Origin: JASMHC01 sp964476515 | GTDB taxonomy: Bacteria; Pseudomonadota; Alphaproteobacteria; Rhodobacterales; Rhodobacteraceae | Reading direction: 5' to 3' | Length of the DNA: 49,972 nt | Assembly (NCBI GenBank): GCA_964476515.1 | Contig: CAYZAY010000006.1 | Location: 1-49,972 of the forward strand | Shown: one piece after another, positions 16,096 to 24,666 of the stretch | Layout of the letters: every line of letters starts with the position of its first letter | Numbering within the stretch: the first letter of the stretch is position 1 | Made by a program: the position numbers and the translations under genes | The notes under the pieces: generated by a model | Seen by the model: only the letters and a program-made list of their open reading frames with translations | Databases searched by the model: none | Told to the model about the DNA's origin: nothing

Positions 16096-17064
16096 ATGTC
16101 TTTTCTACGCGCAATTTCAATCGTTTCAGCCGTTTGGGCTGGGTCGGCATCTGCTGGTCCTGAGTTTTGGCAACACGAATGGCCGATCACCGATTTTGAA
16201 ACCACCACCATCGAAAGCTGGACCGAAATCATGTCGGGCGGTCCCCCCAAGGATGGCATAAGGGCGATTGATAGCCCTCAGTTTATCGAGATTGATGGGA
16301 CCGAAGACATCGACCGCCGCGAACCTGTCATCACAGTTGCATTAGAAGGCGAGAGGGCGCGGGCCTATCCAATTCGCTATTTGATGTGGCATGAGATTGT
16401 GAATGACACGATTGGGGATATCCCCATCGCTGTCACGTTCTGCCCGCTGTGTAATTCAGGCATCACATTTGATCGTCGTGTCGGGAGCGAAGTTCTCGAT
16501 TTCGGCGTGTCCGGCAAACTGCGCAATTCAGATATGGTAATGTTTGATCGCCAAACCGAAAGCTGGTGGCAACAGGCCGTGGGCACAGGCATCGTCGGGC
16601 AATTCACGGGTATCGAGCTGAATTCTCTGCCCACATGGATGGAAAGCTGGGAACAGTTCAAAACAGCCAACCCTGACGGCATCGTCATGGCGCGCCCTGC
16701 GTTTAATCGAAACTACAGCCGGAACCCGTATTTCAAATACGACAGCTCGACCCGCCCGTTCCTCTATTTCGGAGAGAACCCGCCACACGACATCCCCCCA
16801 GTCGCGCGGGTCGTTCGGGTTGGCGACATGGCGTGGCCGTTGACCCGCTTGGCAGAAGTTGAAGAAATTCGTGAAGCCAACATCGTGCTGACATGGCGTG
16901 CCGGACAGGCGTCGGCGTTTGACCACGCAAACTATTCGATCAGCAAAGACGTTGGTTCAGTCCGTGTTCAGGATGCCGAGGGCAACGACCTTCCCCACGA
17001 CGTCATGTTCGCCTTTGCCTTCCACGCCTTTTGGCCGGACGGGCTGTGGATGCTGGGGGAATAA
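16096..17064 (+). CDS. exported DUF3179 domain protein
   Basis: 322 residues with a signal peptide (residues 1-20, cleavage likely after ASA). The DUF3179 region shows RAYPIRYLMWHEIVND, then TFCPLCNSGITFDR with two cysteines spaced CPLC, then SWWQQAVGTGIVGQFTG and a C-terminal FWPDG. The family is widespread and uncharacterised; the C-P-L-C motif recalls a metal or heme site but this is not established. A strong hairpin covers its ribosome site. No neighbour hints at its role. Confidence 0.88.
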   Translation: MSFLRAISIVSAVWAGSASAGPEFWQHEWPITDFETTTIESWTEIMSGGPPKDGIRAIDSPQFIEIDGTEDIDRREPVITVALEGERARAYPIRYLMWHEIVNDTIGDIPIAVTFCPLCNSGITFDRRVGSEVLDFGVSGKLRNSDMVMFDRQTESWWQQAVGTGIVGQFTGIELNSLPTWMESWEQFKTANPDGIVMARPAFNRNYSRNPYFKYDSSTRPFLYFGENPPHDIPPVARVVRVGDMAWPLTRLAEVEEIREANIVLTWRAGQASAFDHANYSISKDVGSVRVQDAEGNDLPHDVMFAFAFHAFWPDGLWMLGE

Positions 17065-17084
17065 GAGATCGCGGCCCTTTCAAG

Positions 17085-17116
17085 GCCAACCGATCGGATC
17101 ACACCAACCGGTTGGC
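17085..17116. other. weak inverted repeat between convergent genes
   Basis: GCCAACCG (17085-17092) and CGGTTGGC (17109-17116) form an 8-bp stem with a 16-base loop between the ends of the DUF3179 gene and tyrS. No T run follows on either strand; possibly a bidirectional transcript end. Confidence 0.4.
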
Positions 17117-17125
17117 AAAATGTAT

Positions 17126-18379
17126 TTAGCCCGCCAAAGTCACCAGCGCGTGACGCTTCTTGCCTGCGCTCAGCTTGATCGGAGTTTGGAGAAAATCGGG
17201 AGTAATCATCATTCCTGGCTCAACCATTGGAACTCCACCCATCTTTGCACCATTTTCGGAAAACAGCCGTTTGGCTTCCTTGCCAGATTTAGCTAGGCCA
17301 GAACGCACAAACAACTGAGCCAAAGATATGCCATCGCCAAGCTCTTCACGGGAGATTGTCAAAGTCGGCAGGTCATCGCCAATACCACCCTTTTCGAACA
17401 CCTCTTTCGCGGTTGCTTCGGCTGCCGCAGCAGCTTCGGCCCCGTGGCAAAGCGTGGTCACTTCGTTGGCAAGGATGATCTTCGCTGCGTTGATCTCGGA
17501 CCCCTCAAGCGCACCAAGACGGTTGCATTCGTCCAAATCCATCTCGGTATAAAGTTTCAAGAACCGACCGACGTCTGCGTCCGTGGTATTGCGCCAGAAC
17601 TGCCAGAATTCATAAGGCGCACACATGTCGGCGTTCAGCCAAATCGCGCCGTTCTGCGACTTGCCCATCTTTTTGCCGTCCGACGTGGTCAGCAGGGGTG
17701 ATGTCAGCCCATAAATCTCATGATCCAGCACACGGCGGGTCAGGTCGATACCGTTGACGATGTTGCCCCATTGGTCACTGCCGCCGAACTGCACCAAACA
17801 GCCGTAACGGCGGTTCAGTTCAAGGAAATCATAGGCCTGCAGGATCATGTAATTGAACTCAAGGAAGCTCAGTGATTGCTCACGATCCAAGCGCGATTTC
17901 ACGCTTTCAAACGACAGCATCCGGTTGACGCTGAAATGCCGCCCGATATCGCGCAGGAAATCGAGGTAGTTCAGCGTGTCCAGCCACTTCGCATTGTTCA
18001 GCATCAACGCGCCGGTGTCGGTGTCATCGTAGCTGATGTATTTGGCAAACACCTGTTGGATGCCGCTGATGTTGTCGTCGATCTGAGTTTCGGTCAGCAG
18101 GGGCCGTTCGTCCGCACGGAACGACGGGTCACCAACCTTGGTCGTGCCGCCACCCATCAGGGTGATCGGCTTATGACCGGTTTTCTGCAACCAACGAAGC
18201 ATCATGATCTGGATCAGCGATCCGACGTGCAACGACTTCGCCGTCGCATCAAAGCCGATATAACCCGGAACCACACCTTTGGTCAGAGCCTCGTCAAAGC
18301 CTTGATAATCAGTGCAGTCCGCAAGGAAACCGCGCTGCATCATCACTGCCATGAAGTCCGATTTGGGGTGGTAGGTCAT
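17126..18379 (-). CDS. tyrS: tyrosyl-tRNA synthetase
   Basis: Charges tRNA-Tyr. 417 residues from the ATG at 18379; a GTG six codons upstream is possible but less likely. The class I signature HIGH appears as HVGS (SLHVGSLIQIMML) and KMSKS as KMGKS (DGKKMGKSQNG). A YDFLELNRRYGCLVQFGGSDQWGNIVNG block binds tyrosine, and an S4 RNA-binding domain ends the protein (ISLAQLFVRSGLAKSGKEAKRLF). Bacterial TyrRS of the TyrS type. Divergent from the anmK-like gene, the arrangement usual in Rhodobacterales. Confidence 0.97.
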   Translation of the reverse strand: MTYHPKSDFMAVMMQRGFLADCTDYQGFDEALTKGVVPGYIGFDATAKSLHVGSLIQIMMLRWLQKTGHKPITLMGGGTTKVGDPSFRADERPLLTETQIDDNISGIQQVFAKYISYDDTDTGALMLNNAKWLDTLNYLDFLRDIGRHFSVNRMLSFESVKSRLDREQSLSFLEFNYMILQAYDFLELNRRYGCLVQFGGSDQWGNIVNGIDLTRRVLDHEIYGLTSPLLTTSDGKKMGKSQNGAIWLNADMCAPYEFWQFWRNTTDADVGRFLKLYTEMDLDECNRLGALEGSEINAAKIILANEVTTLCHGAEAAAAAEATAKEVFEKGGIGDDLPTLTISREELGDGISLAQLFVRSGLAKSGKEAKRLFSENGAKMGGVPMVEPGMMITPDFLQTPIKLSAGKKRHALVTLAG

Positions 18380-18462
18380 TTCTTTCTCTCTTTTCACATT
18401 GCGAGCCAGTCTATAGACCGCAAAAGAGCCGGAGAAAACCGGTATTAAGAGCAGGGTGGCGG

Positions 18463-19389
18463 ATGAAAATATCCAAGCCGATTAATGTTGCCGGATTCTA
18501 TCGACAAAACGATGGGCTTTGGCAGTCCGCGATGCTTCTAACCGATGGGCTGGATGTGATGGATATCATCGCGTCAACGGTCTCTGATAAGCCTGCATTC
18601 CCGACGGCAGATTTGGCTGGAATCGAAACAGCGTGTAATCAAGATATTGATCTTTTGCCCGAGGACATTGCCACAATCTGTTCTTGTTCCGTTGTTTCTG
18701 ATTTGCGTTCTTCAGACATCGCGATGGGCGGGCAGGGTGCGCCGCTGCATCCGTTCTACCTGCATGCCCTCGCGTGGATGAATGAAGACTGCCGATCTGT
18801 TGGATATCTTTTCGCCGGTGCGAATACCTCGTTGGTTTGGGCCGATCCAAAGGTGGACGACCCAAGTGATCTCGCTGCATTGGTTTGCTTTGAAACCGGA
18901 CCGGGGTTTGGCACGCTCAAAAACATCCCAGACACCCAGAAATCCGGCCACGTCGTTGATGGTGCGTTAGAGCTGTTCCTTGATGATCCCTATTTCCGCC
19001 GGCTTGTCCCCAAATGGGTTGAGCCGACTAATTTCGGACCTTTGTTAGAACTTGTCAGCGAACTTAGCCCAGAAGACGCGTGGACGACCCTGCTTGGGAT
19101 GTCCGCAACGTCGGTTCTTCTTGCGCAAGAGCATATCCCGTCCCCACCAAGCAAATTCGTAGTGTTGGGTGAGGGCGCGAAATCACAGCTGTTTACTGAT
19201 CTGTTAACGGCGGCACTGGATATCCCTGTCGAGTTGCCAGACCCCGAGGTTTGGGATCTATCCACCGTCAACGCCCAAGCCGTTGCGTATCTCGCGGCCC
19301 GCGTCGTGCGGGGGCTACCGACGACCGCACCGCATACTACCGGCGTCGCAGCAGCTGTGGGTGGGGGTACGATCACCGAATCCGCTTGA
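18463..19389 (+). CDS. degenerate AnmK-like protein, probably not an active kinase
   Basis: 308 residues, against about 370 for anhydro-N-acetylmuramic acid kinase (AnmK), which recycles cell-wall sugar. Homology is shown by SDLRSSDIAMGGQGAPLHP, FETGPGFGTL, DDPYFRRLVPK, and a C-terminal AVAYLAARVVRGLPTT. The N-terminal glycine-rich ATP motif (MSGTSLDG in AnmK) is replaced by FYRQNDG, the GFHGQT region is missing, the catalytic Asp of DTGPGN is Glu, and the GGG of the second nucleotide loop is LGEGA. The frame itself is intact. The position next to tyrS is the usual one for anmK. Either decaying or recruited to another, non-catalytic job. Confidence 0.75.
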   Translation: MKISKPINVAGFYRQNDGLWQSAMLLTDGLDVMDIIASTVSDKPAFPTADLAGIETACNQDIDLLPEDIATICSCSVVSDLRSSDIAMGGQGAPLHPFYLHALAWMNEDCRSVGYLFAGANTSLVWADPKVDDPSDLAALVCFETGPGFGTLKNIPDTQKSGHVVDGALELFLDDPYFRRLVPKWVEPTNFGPLLELVSELSPEDAWTTLLGMSATSVLLAQEHIPSPPSKFVVLGEGAKSQLFTDLLTAALDIPVELPDPEVWDLSTVNAQAVAYLAARVVRGLPTTAPHTTGVAAAVGGGTITESA

Positions 19390-19435
19390 TCACCGCGAAA
19401 TTCTCGATTTGAGTATCTCCAAATAAGGGATAGCC

Positions 19436-20659
19436 ATGACACTCGACATCAACTTCGTGCGCAGCCAGTTTCCAGCCTTTGACCAAGCTAGTCTGCAAGG
19501 TCAGATGTTCTTTGAAAACGCAGGCGGCTGCTACACTTGCCAACAGGTCATCGACCGCCTGACCCGGTTTTATCACGAACGTAAAGTCCAGCCCTACTCC
19601 GCCTATGACGCGTCACGACTTGGGGGCGAAGAAATGGACGAAGCCCGCCAGCGCCTTGCCGCTTTGATGGGCGTGGACACCGACGAGCTAAGCTTTGGTC
19701 CGTCCACGACGCAAAACACCTATGTCCTTGCGAACGCCTTCCGCCAATGGATGAATCCCGGCGACGCGATCATCGTCACCAATCAGGACCACGAAGCAAA
19801 CACCGGCCCGTGGCGCCGTTTGGCCGACGAAGGCTTTGAGGTTCGCGAATGGAAACTGAACCCAGAAACAGGACATCTGGACCCAAACGACCTAGCCAAT
19901 CTTCTTGACGACAAAGTGCGCCTTGTCTGCTTCCCGCATTGTTCGAACGTCGTGGGCGAGATCAATCCGGTCGCCGAAATCACCTCACTCGCCCATGCAG
20001 CGGGGGCATTTGTTTGTGTTGACGGGGTCAGCTACGCCCCGCACGGCCTGCCAAACGTAGGAGAGCTGGGGCCGGATATCTATCTGTTCTCCAGCTACAA
20101 AACCTACGGTCCCCACCAAGGGGTGATGGTCATCCGCCGCACTTTGGGGAATACTCTGCCCAATCAGGCGCATTACTTCAACGCAGACGCGCTATACAAA
20201 CGCTTCACGCCAGCGGGACCAGATCATGCCCAAGTGGCGGCAAGTGCTGGCATGGCGGATTATTTTGACACGCTCCACGCACATCACAATCTGTCTGGAT
20301 CAGCGCCCGCCGAAAGAATGTCCGCCGTGCATGACCTTATGCGCAACCACGAAATAAAGCTGCTTCAACCGCTCTTGGATTACCTGTCCGAAAAGAACTC
20401 GGTTCGTCTTCTTGGTCCGACTTCAGCGGAAAATCGCGCCCCCACGGTGGCCATTGATATCGGCCGCGATGCATTCCAAGCTTCTGCCGAATTGGCTGAG
20501 AACGGCATCATGGCTGGCGGAGGAGACTTCTACGCGGTCCGTGCATTAGAGGCCCACGGGATCGACCCAGACCAAGGCGTCGTTCGACTTAGTTTCGTTC
20601 ACTACACCTCCGAACAAGAGGTCGCGCATCTGATCGAAAGTCTCGAAAAAGTAGTCTAA
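19436..20659 (+). CDS. class V aminotransferase, cysteine-desulfurase-like
   Basis: 407-residue PLP enzyme of the fold shared by cysteine desulfurases (SufS/CsdA) and related lyases. The PLP lysine is in YLFSSYKTYGPHQG, the Asp that contacts the PLP nitrogen is in VCVDGVSYAPHG, and NQDHEANTGPW and VRLSFVHYTSEQE are typical of the 'cysteine desulfurase-like' subgroup. No obvious mobile loop with an active-site cysteine is seen, so sulfur mobilisation is not claimed despite the sulfur genes elsewhere in the window. It follows the anmK-like gene by 46 bases. The true substrate is unknown. Confidence 0.85.
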   Translation: MTLDINFVRSQFPAFDQASLQGQMFFENAGGCYTCQQVIDRLTRFYHERKVQPYSAYDASRLGGEEMDEARQRLAALMGVDTDELSFGPSTTQNTYVLANAFRQWMNPGDAIIVTNQDHEANTGPWRRLADEGFEVREWKLNPETGHLDPNDLANLLDDKVRLVCFPHCSNVVGEINPVAEITSLAHAAGAFVCVDGVSYAPHGLPNVGELGPDIYLFSSYKTYGPHQGVMVIRRTLGNTLPNQAHYFNADALYKRFTPAGPDHAQVAASAGMADYFDTLHAHHNLSGSAPAERMSAVHDLMRNHEIKLLQPLLDYLSEKNSVRLLGPTSAENRAPTVAIDIGRDAFQASAELAENGIMAGGGDFYAVRALEAHGIDPDQGVVRLSFVHYTSEQEVAHLIESLEKVV

Positions 20660-20727
20660 CCGGCTTCTTTTATCGTCAAACTAGAAAGTTTCCCTTTAGT
20701 AAGCGCATCAAAAAAATTCTTGCGGGA

Positions 20728-20758
20728 TTGCATGGGCTTGTCCTAGCCTACCATGCAA
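20728..20758. promoter_or_regulatory. inverted repeat before the cyclopropane synthase gene
   Basis: TTGCATGG (20728-20735) and CCATGCAA (20751-20758) are perfect arms around 15 bases, 24 bases upstream of the chosen start at 20782. It could be an operator or a leader hairpin. It overlaps an in-frame TTG at 20728, one reason not to start the gene there. Confidence 0.4.
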
Positions 20759-20781
20759 TACTGCAAGGGGAGAGATGGCAA

Positions 20782-21990
20782 ATGCTGCTGGAAACCGTGC
20801 ACGGTCAGAAAAATCTGCCGCGATACTTTGCGCAAGTATTCGAAATTGCGCAATCGATGCAAAACGGAGTTCTCGATTTTCGCCTACCAGATGGGCGGAT
20901 CTTTCGCGCTCGCGCCAAGGCTCCAGGGCCGGTCGCTGAAATTACAGTTCACGACCCCGAGGTTTTTGCACGCCTAATCCGCGAAGGCGATCTTGGGTTT
21001 AGTGACGCCTATATCGAAGGCGGTTGGACGTCGCCTGACCTACAAACCTTCATGGATCTGATCCAGAGTGACAATGAAGATGTCTATAACGGTTTTCCCG
21101 GCATGTCTTTCGTGCGTGCGTATGAACGTCTTCGCCATTGGCTGAACGCCAATACCAAGAAACAAGCCAAGAAAAACATTTCGCACCATTACGATCTGGG
21201 AAATGATTTCTACTCTGAATGGCTGGACGACACGATGACCTATTCGTCGGCCATATTCCAAACCGGACAGGAAAGTTTAGAAAAGGCGCAGACGGCCAAA
21301 TATACCTCGATGGTTGATGGGATGGGTGTAAAGCCGGGTGATCATGTTCTTGAAATCGGCTGTGGCTGGGGCGGGTTCGCCGAATACGCAGCCAAGGAAC
21401 GCGGATTGCGGGTGACTGGGCTGACTATTTCGCAAGAGCAATTGAAGTTCGCCCAAGAGCGCATGAAGCGTTTGGGCATCGACGACCGTGTCGACCTAAA
21501 GCTTCAGGATTATCGTGACGAAAAGGGCCAATATGACGGTGTCGCCAGCATCGAAATGTTTGAAGCCGTGGGCGAGAAATACTGGCCGACCTACTTTAAC
21601 ACCGTCCACAATCGCCTGAAACCGGGCGCCTTGGCGACGCTGCAGATCATCACAATCGAAGACAATCGCTTTGAGATGTATCGCAAAAGCGTGGACTTCA
21701 TCCAAAAGTACATTTTCCCGGGTGGAATGCTGCCTAGCCCAGCGGTTTTGCACCAAGAAGTGCGCAAAGCGGGGCTACAGGTCAAAGGATCGATCGAGTT
21801 TGGCGAAAGCTATTCTCAGACGCTCCGACGCTGGCATGACGTGTTTAATGATCGCTGGGACGCGATAAAGGGCATGGGATTCGACGATAGTTTCCAAAGG
21901 ATGTGGAATTTCTACCTCTGCTCTTGCGCTGCGGCCTTTCATAGCGGAAATTGCGATGTGACACAGATTACGATTAAAAGGCCCGTTTAG
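20782..21990 (+). CDS. cfa: cyclopropane-fatty-acyl-phospholipid synthase family
   Basis: S-adenosylmethionine-dependent enzyme that modifies unsaturated membrane lipid chains. 402 residues from ATG 20782, which has GGGGAGAG eight bases upstream; the frame is open back to a TTG at 20728 that lacks a ribosome site. N-terminal lipid-binding domain (RLIREGDLGFSDAYIEGGWTSPDL), the ISHHYDLGNDFYSEWLDDTMTYS block, the SAM motif VLEIGCGWGGFAEYAA, and the catalytic-domain IEMFEAVGEKYWPTYF and YIFPGGMLPS. Cysteine replaces nothing obvious. Three bases separate it from trgA, so the genes probably form an operon. Confidence 0.93.
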   Translation: MLLETVHGQKNLPRYFAQVFEIAQSMQNGVLDFRLPDGRIFRARAKAPGPVAEITVHDPEVFARLIREGDLGFSDAYIEGGWTSPDLQTFMDLIQSDNEDVYNGFPGMSFVRAYERLRHWLNANTKKQAKKNISHHYDLGNDFYSEWLDDTMTYSSAIFQTGQESLEKAQTAKYTSMVDGMGVKPGDHVLEIGCGWGGFAEYAAKERGLRVTGLTISQEQLKFAQERMKRLGIDDRVDLKLQDYRDEKGQYDGVASIEMFEAVGEKYWPTYFNTVHNRLKPGALATLQIITIEDNRFEMYRKSVDFIQKYIFPGGMLPSPAVLHQEVRKAGLQVKGSIEFGESYSQTLRRWHDVFNDRWDAIKGMGFDDSFQRMWNFYLCSCAAAFHSGNCDVTQITIKRPV

Positions 21991-21993
21991 TTT

Positions 21994-22434
21994 ATGCCTA
22001 CAGCTGCAAAGCTCGCAGCCGCGCTTTGTTTAGCGCTGACCGCGTTAGCTACCACACAAAACATCATTCCGCTTCTGCCGGAAAGCCAGCCTTTGGGTCG
22101 AATCTATGAGATAAACATAGGTCTCGCGCTGCTGGTCGGCTGGATCAACGTTGGAAACCGCGTAGGACGCAGCATGCTGCACGCTGTGAATAACGGTGTG
22201 ACGGGTGGTTTTATATTGGTGTTCTGGGGGCTGGTCGTCTTTTCGTTTCTCCACATGTGGGAAAAGTCATTTGGAAAAACTTATGATGATCCTTTTGAAG
22301 CCGCGCAGGGCTTTTTCGAAGCGGCTGTTGAATATGTGGGCCTGCTTACCGACTTGAAGGTTCTGGCATCCCTTGTCATTGGGTCTATTATCACCGGCAT
22401 TATCGCCGAGATAGCTGGACGCAATTTCAACTGA
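21994..22434 (+). CDS. trgA: TrgA-family membrane protein
   Basis: 146-residue integral membrane protein with about four hydrophobic segments (residues 5-22, 42-60, 70-88 and 118-142). The N-terminal MPTAAKLAAALCLA and the layout match TrgA, described in Rhodobacter sphaeroides as part of the trgAB tellurite-resistance locus. There trgAB is followed by cysK, as here. Only a weak ribosome site precedes the ATG, and the gene starts three bases after cfa, suggesting coupling. Its biochemical role is not known. Confidence 0.82.
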   Translation: MPTAAKLAAALCLALTALATTQNIIPLLPESQPLGRIYEINIGLALLVGWINVGNRVGRSMLHAVNNGVTGGFILVFWGLVVFSFLHMWEKSFGKTYDDPFEAAQGFFEAAVEYVGLLTDLKVLASLVIGSIITGIIAEIAGRNFN

Positions 22435-22440
22435 GGTTTC

Positions 22441-23571
22441 ATGACCAACCTGTTTTTCTACGGTAGCCTGCGCGACGAAGTGCTGCTGCGCATCGTTTTG
22501 GGCGACGACGACGCCAATATCGAGCTTCGTCAGGCAACACTAAACGACCACGTTGTAAATTGGGCCAAAGGCCGCCCGTTCCCGATGATCTCAAAACTTA
22601 CCGGCGTTCAGGCGACCGGCCTGTTGGCGATGTCACTGACCCAAGATCAGGTCGACCGGATCAATTTCTACGAGGGCGGGTTTTCCTATGATCTCGGTAA
22701 AACCACGGCAACGACCGATAGCGGGAGTGCCGATTGCGAGGTCTATTATCCTCAGCAAGGGCTGTTCGAGCGCGGTGAACCTTGGTCGCTCACAGACTGG
22801 CAACGCGATTGGGGCGACCTAAGCCGCGAAGCTGCTATCGAGGCTATGTCCTATTTTGGTGAGATCACAGCGGATGAGCTTGTCCAACGCTTCCCAAGAT
22901 TGCGCGCCCGCGCTGACACGCGCGTACGGGCGAAAGCTTCGGACAACCCGACTGTAGTTCGCTCTGGCATGACCTTGGATCATGTAAGCAAGGAACAGGT
23001 CACGCGCAGCCATTCGGGTTTCTATGCACTCGATATAATGCAGCTACGTCACCAGAAATTTGACGGCACAACATCCGACCTTTTGCGCCGCGAGGTGTTT
23101 GTCAGTTCGGATGCCACCATCGTTCTGCCCTACGATCCTGTTTCGGACAAAGTCCTATTGGTCGAACAGTTCCGCATGGGCCCAACAGGTAGGGGCGATC
23201 CGGTGCCATGGTGCCTTGAACCCGTCGCGGGCCTGATTGATCCCGGCGAAGATCCCGAAACCACCGCCATTCGCGAGACGAAAGAAGAAGCGGGACTTCA
23301 TCTTAACGCGCTTGAATTCGTGTCAAAAGGATATTCCAGCCCGGGTGCCAGCACTGGATATTTTTTCATGTATATCGGGCTTTGCACGATGCCAGATGTC
23401 CCTGCAGGCACCACAGGCATGGTCGACGAAGGCGAAGACATACGAAGCCATATCCTAAGCTTTGATCAAGCGATGAAGCTTGTCGATACGGGCGAGATTA
23501 ACGTCCTACCAACCATCCTCTGCCTGAATTGGCTTGCACGTCATCGTGATCGTCTGCGCGCAGCTTCTTGA
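22441..23571 (+). CDS. trgB: TrgB-like fusion: gamma-glutamylcyclotransferase-like domain plus NUDIX hydrolase
   Basis: 376 residues with two domains. Residues 1-120 form an AIG2/GGCT-like fold (NLFFYGSLRDEVLLRIVLG, NFYEGGFSYDLG). Residues 190-370 form an ADP-ribose-pyrophosphatase-type NUDIX domain whose box is complete: G-LIDPG-E-DPETTAI-REtkEEaG, followed by SPGASTGYFFMYIG, typical of the ADP-ribose branch. It would hydrolyse ADP-ribose or a related nucleoside diphosphate. Six bases after trgA and 57 bases before cysK, matching the tellurite-resistance locus trgA-trgB-cysK of R. sphaeroides. Confidence 0.88.
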   Translation: MTNLFFYGSLRDEVLLRIVLGDDDANIELRQATLNDHVVNWAKGRPFPMISKLTGVQATGLLAMSLTQDQVDRINFYEGGFSYDLGKTTATTDSGSADCEVYYPQQGLFERGEPWSLTDWQRDWGDLSREAAIEAMSYFGEITADELVQRFPRLRARADTRVRAKASDNPTVVRSGMTLDHVSKEQVTRSHSGFYALDIMQLRHQKFDGTTSDLLRREVFVSSDATIVLPYDPVSDKVLLVEQFRMGPTGRGDPVPWCLEPVAGLIDPGEDPETTAIRETKEEAGLHLNALEFVSKGYSSPGASTGYFFMYIGLCTMPDVPAGTTGMVDEGEDIRSHILSFDQAMKLVDTGEINVLPTILCLNWLARHRDRLRAAS

Positions 23572-23628
23572 AACTCGCAAACGGGCCGAATAGAGCTAGT
23601 ACCAACACCACATGAAAGGCCGCTGACT

Positions 23629-24666
23629 ATGCGTGTTTCCCAGGATCTTGCCGACGCAATCGGACAAACCCCGCTGATTAAACTCCGCCGTGCGAGCGAA
23701 GAAACCGGATGCGAGATCTACGGTAAAGCCGAATTCCTGAATCCCGGTCAATCGGTCAAAGACCGCGCCGCGCTGTTTATCATCCGCGACGCCATCGCCA
23801 GCGGTAAGCTGAAACCGGGCGGAACCATCGTCGAAGGCACCGCAGGTAACACCGGCATCGGTCTTGCCCTTGTTGGTGCCTCGATGGGCTTCAAAACCGT
23901 GATCGTCATTCCTGAAACGCAAAGTCAGGAAAAGAAGGACATGATCCGTGTAGCGGGCGCGCAACTGGTCCAAGTCCCTGCGGCCCCGTTCAAGAACCCC
24001 AACAATTATATCAAATATGCAGGTCGTCTGGCCGATGAACTGGCCAAGACCGAACCCAACGGTGCGATATTCGCCAACCAGTTCGACAACGTCGCCAATC
24101 GCCAAGCCCATATCGAAACAACCGGCCCCGAGATCTGGGAACAAACCGGCGGTAAAATCGACGGCTTCACCTGCTCGGTCGGCTCTGGTGGTACGTTGGC
24201 GGGCGTCGGCATGGCGCTACAGCCCAAAGGCGTGAAGGTCGCATTGGCAGACCCAACCGGATCGGCGTTGCACAACTACTACCTCAACGGAGAGCTGAAA
24301 TCGACAGGCGGCTCCATCACCGAAGGCATCGCGCAGGGCCGCATCACCGCAAACCTCGAAGGCTTCACGCCGGATATGTCATATTACATCTCCGACAACG
24401 AAAGCCTGCCAGTCGTCTTTGACCTGCTTGAACACGAAGGTCTCTGCTTGGGCGGTTCCTCAGGCGTTAACGTTACTGGTGCAATCCGTATGGGCCACGA
24501 AATGGGCCCGGGCCACACCATCGTCACCATGCTTTGCGATTATGGCACGCGCTATCAGTCCAAGCTGTTCAATCCAGATTTCCTAATGTCCAAAAACCTG
24601 CCGGTCCCTGCATGGCTCGACAATGACACATCGGGCGATCTGCCAAACGTCACGGCCGACGTATGA
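23629..24666 (+). CDS. cysK: cysteine synthase homologue of the trg locus
   Basis: 345-residue PLP enzyme, second cysteine synthase homologue of the window. PLP lysine in NPGQSVKDRAA, substrate loop EGTAGNTGIGLAL (Ala where the first copy has Ser), phosphate cup SVGSGGTLAG, and LCLGGSSGVN. It differs strongly from the copy at 5799 and groups by eye with the enzymes that follow trgB in Rhodobacterales. It may act as cysteine synthase or on another beta-substituted alanine. Its role in tellurite resistance, where known, is through cysteine/thiol supply. The stop overlaps the next start by four bases. Confidence 0.9.
   Translation: MRVSQDLADAIGQTPLIKLRRASEETGCEIYGKAEFLNPGQSVKDRAALFIIRDAIASGKLKPGGTIVEGTAGNTGIGLALVGASMGFKTVIVIPETQSQEKKDMIRVAGAQLVQVPAAPFKNPNNYIKYAGRLADELAKTEPNGAIFANQFDNVANRQAHIETTGPEIWEQTGGKIDGFTCSVGSGGTLAGVGMALQPKGVKVALADPTGSALHNYYLNGELKSTGGSITEGIAQGRITANLEGFTPDMSYYISDNESLPVVFDLLEHEGLCLGGSSGVNVTGAIRMGHEMGPGHTIVTMLCDYGTRYQSKLFNPDFLMSKNLPVPAWLDNDTSGDLPNVTADV

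Noticed and set aside
19436..20659. Calling the class V aminotransferase a cysteine desulfurase feeding TusA
   Set aside because: No active-site cysteine loop could be identified, and it lies 10 kb away from the sulfur locus in an unrelated context.
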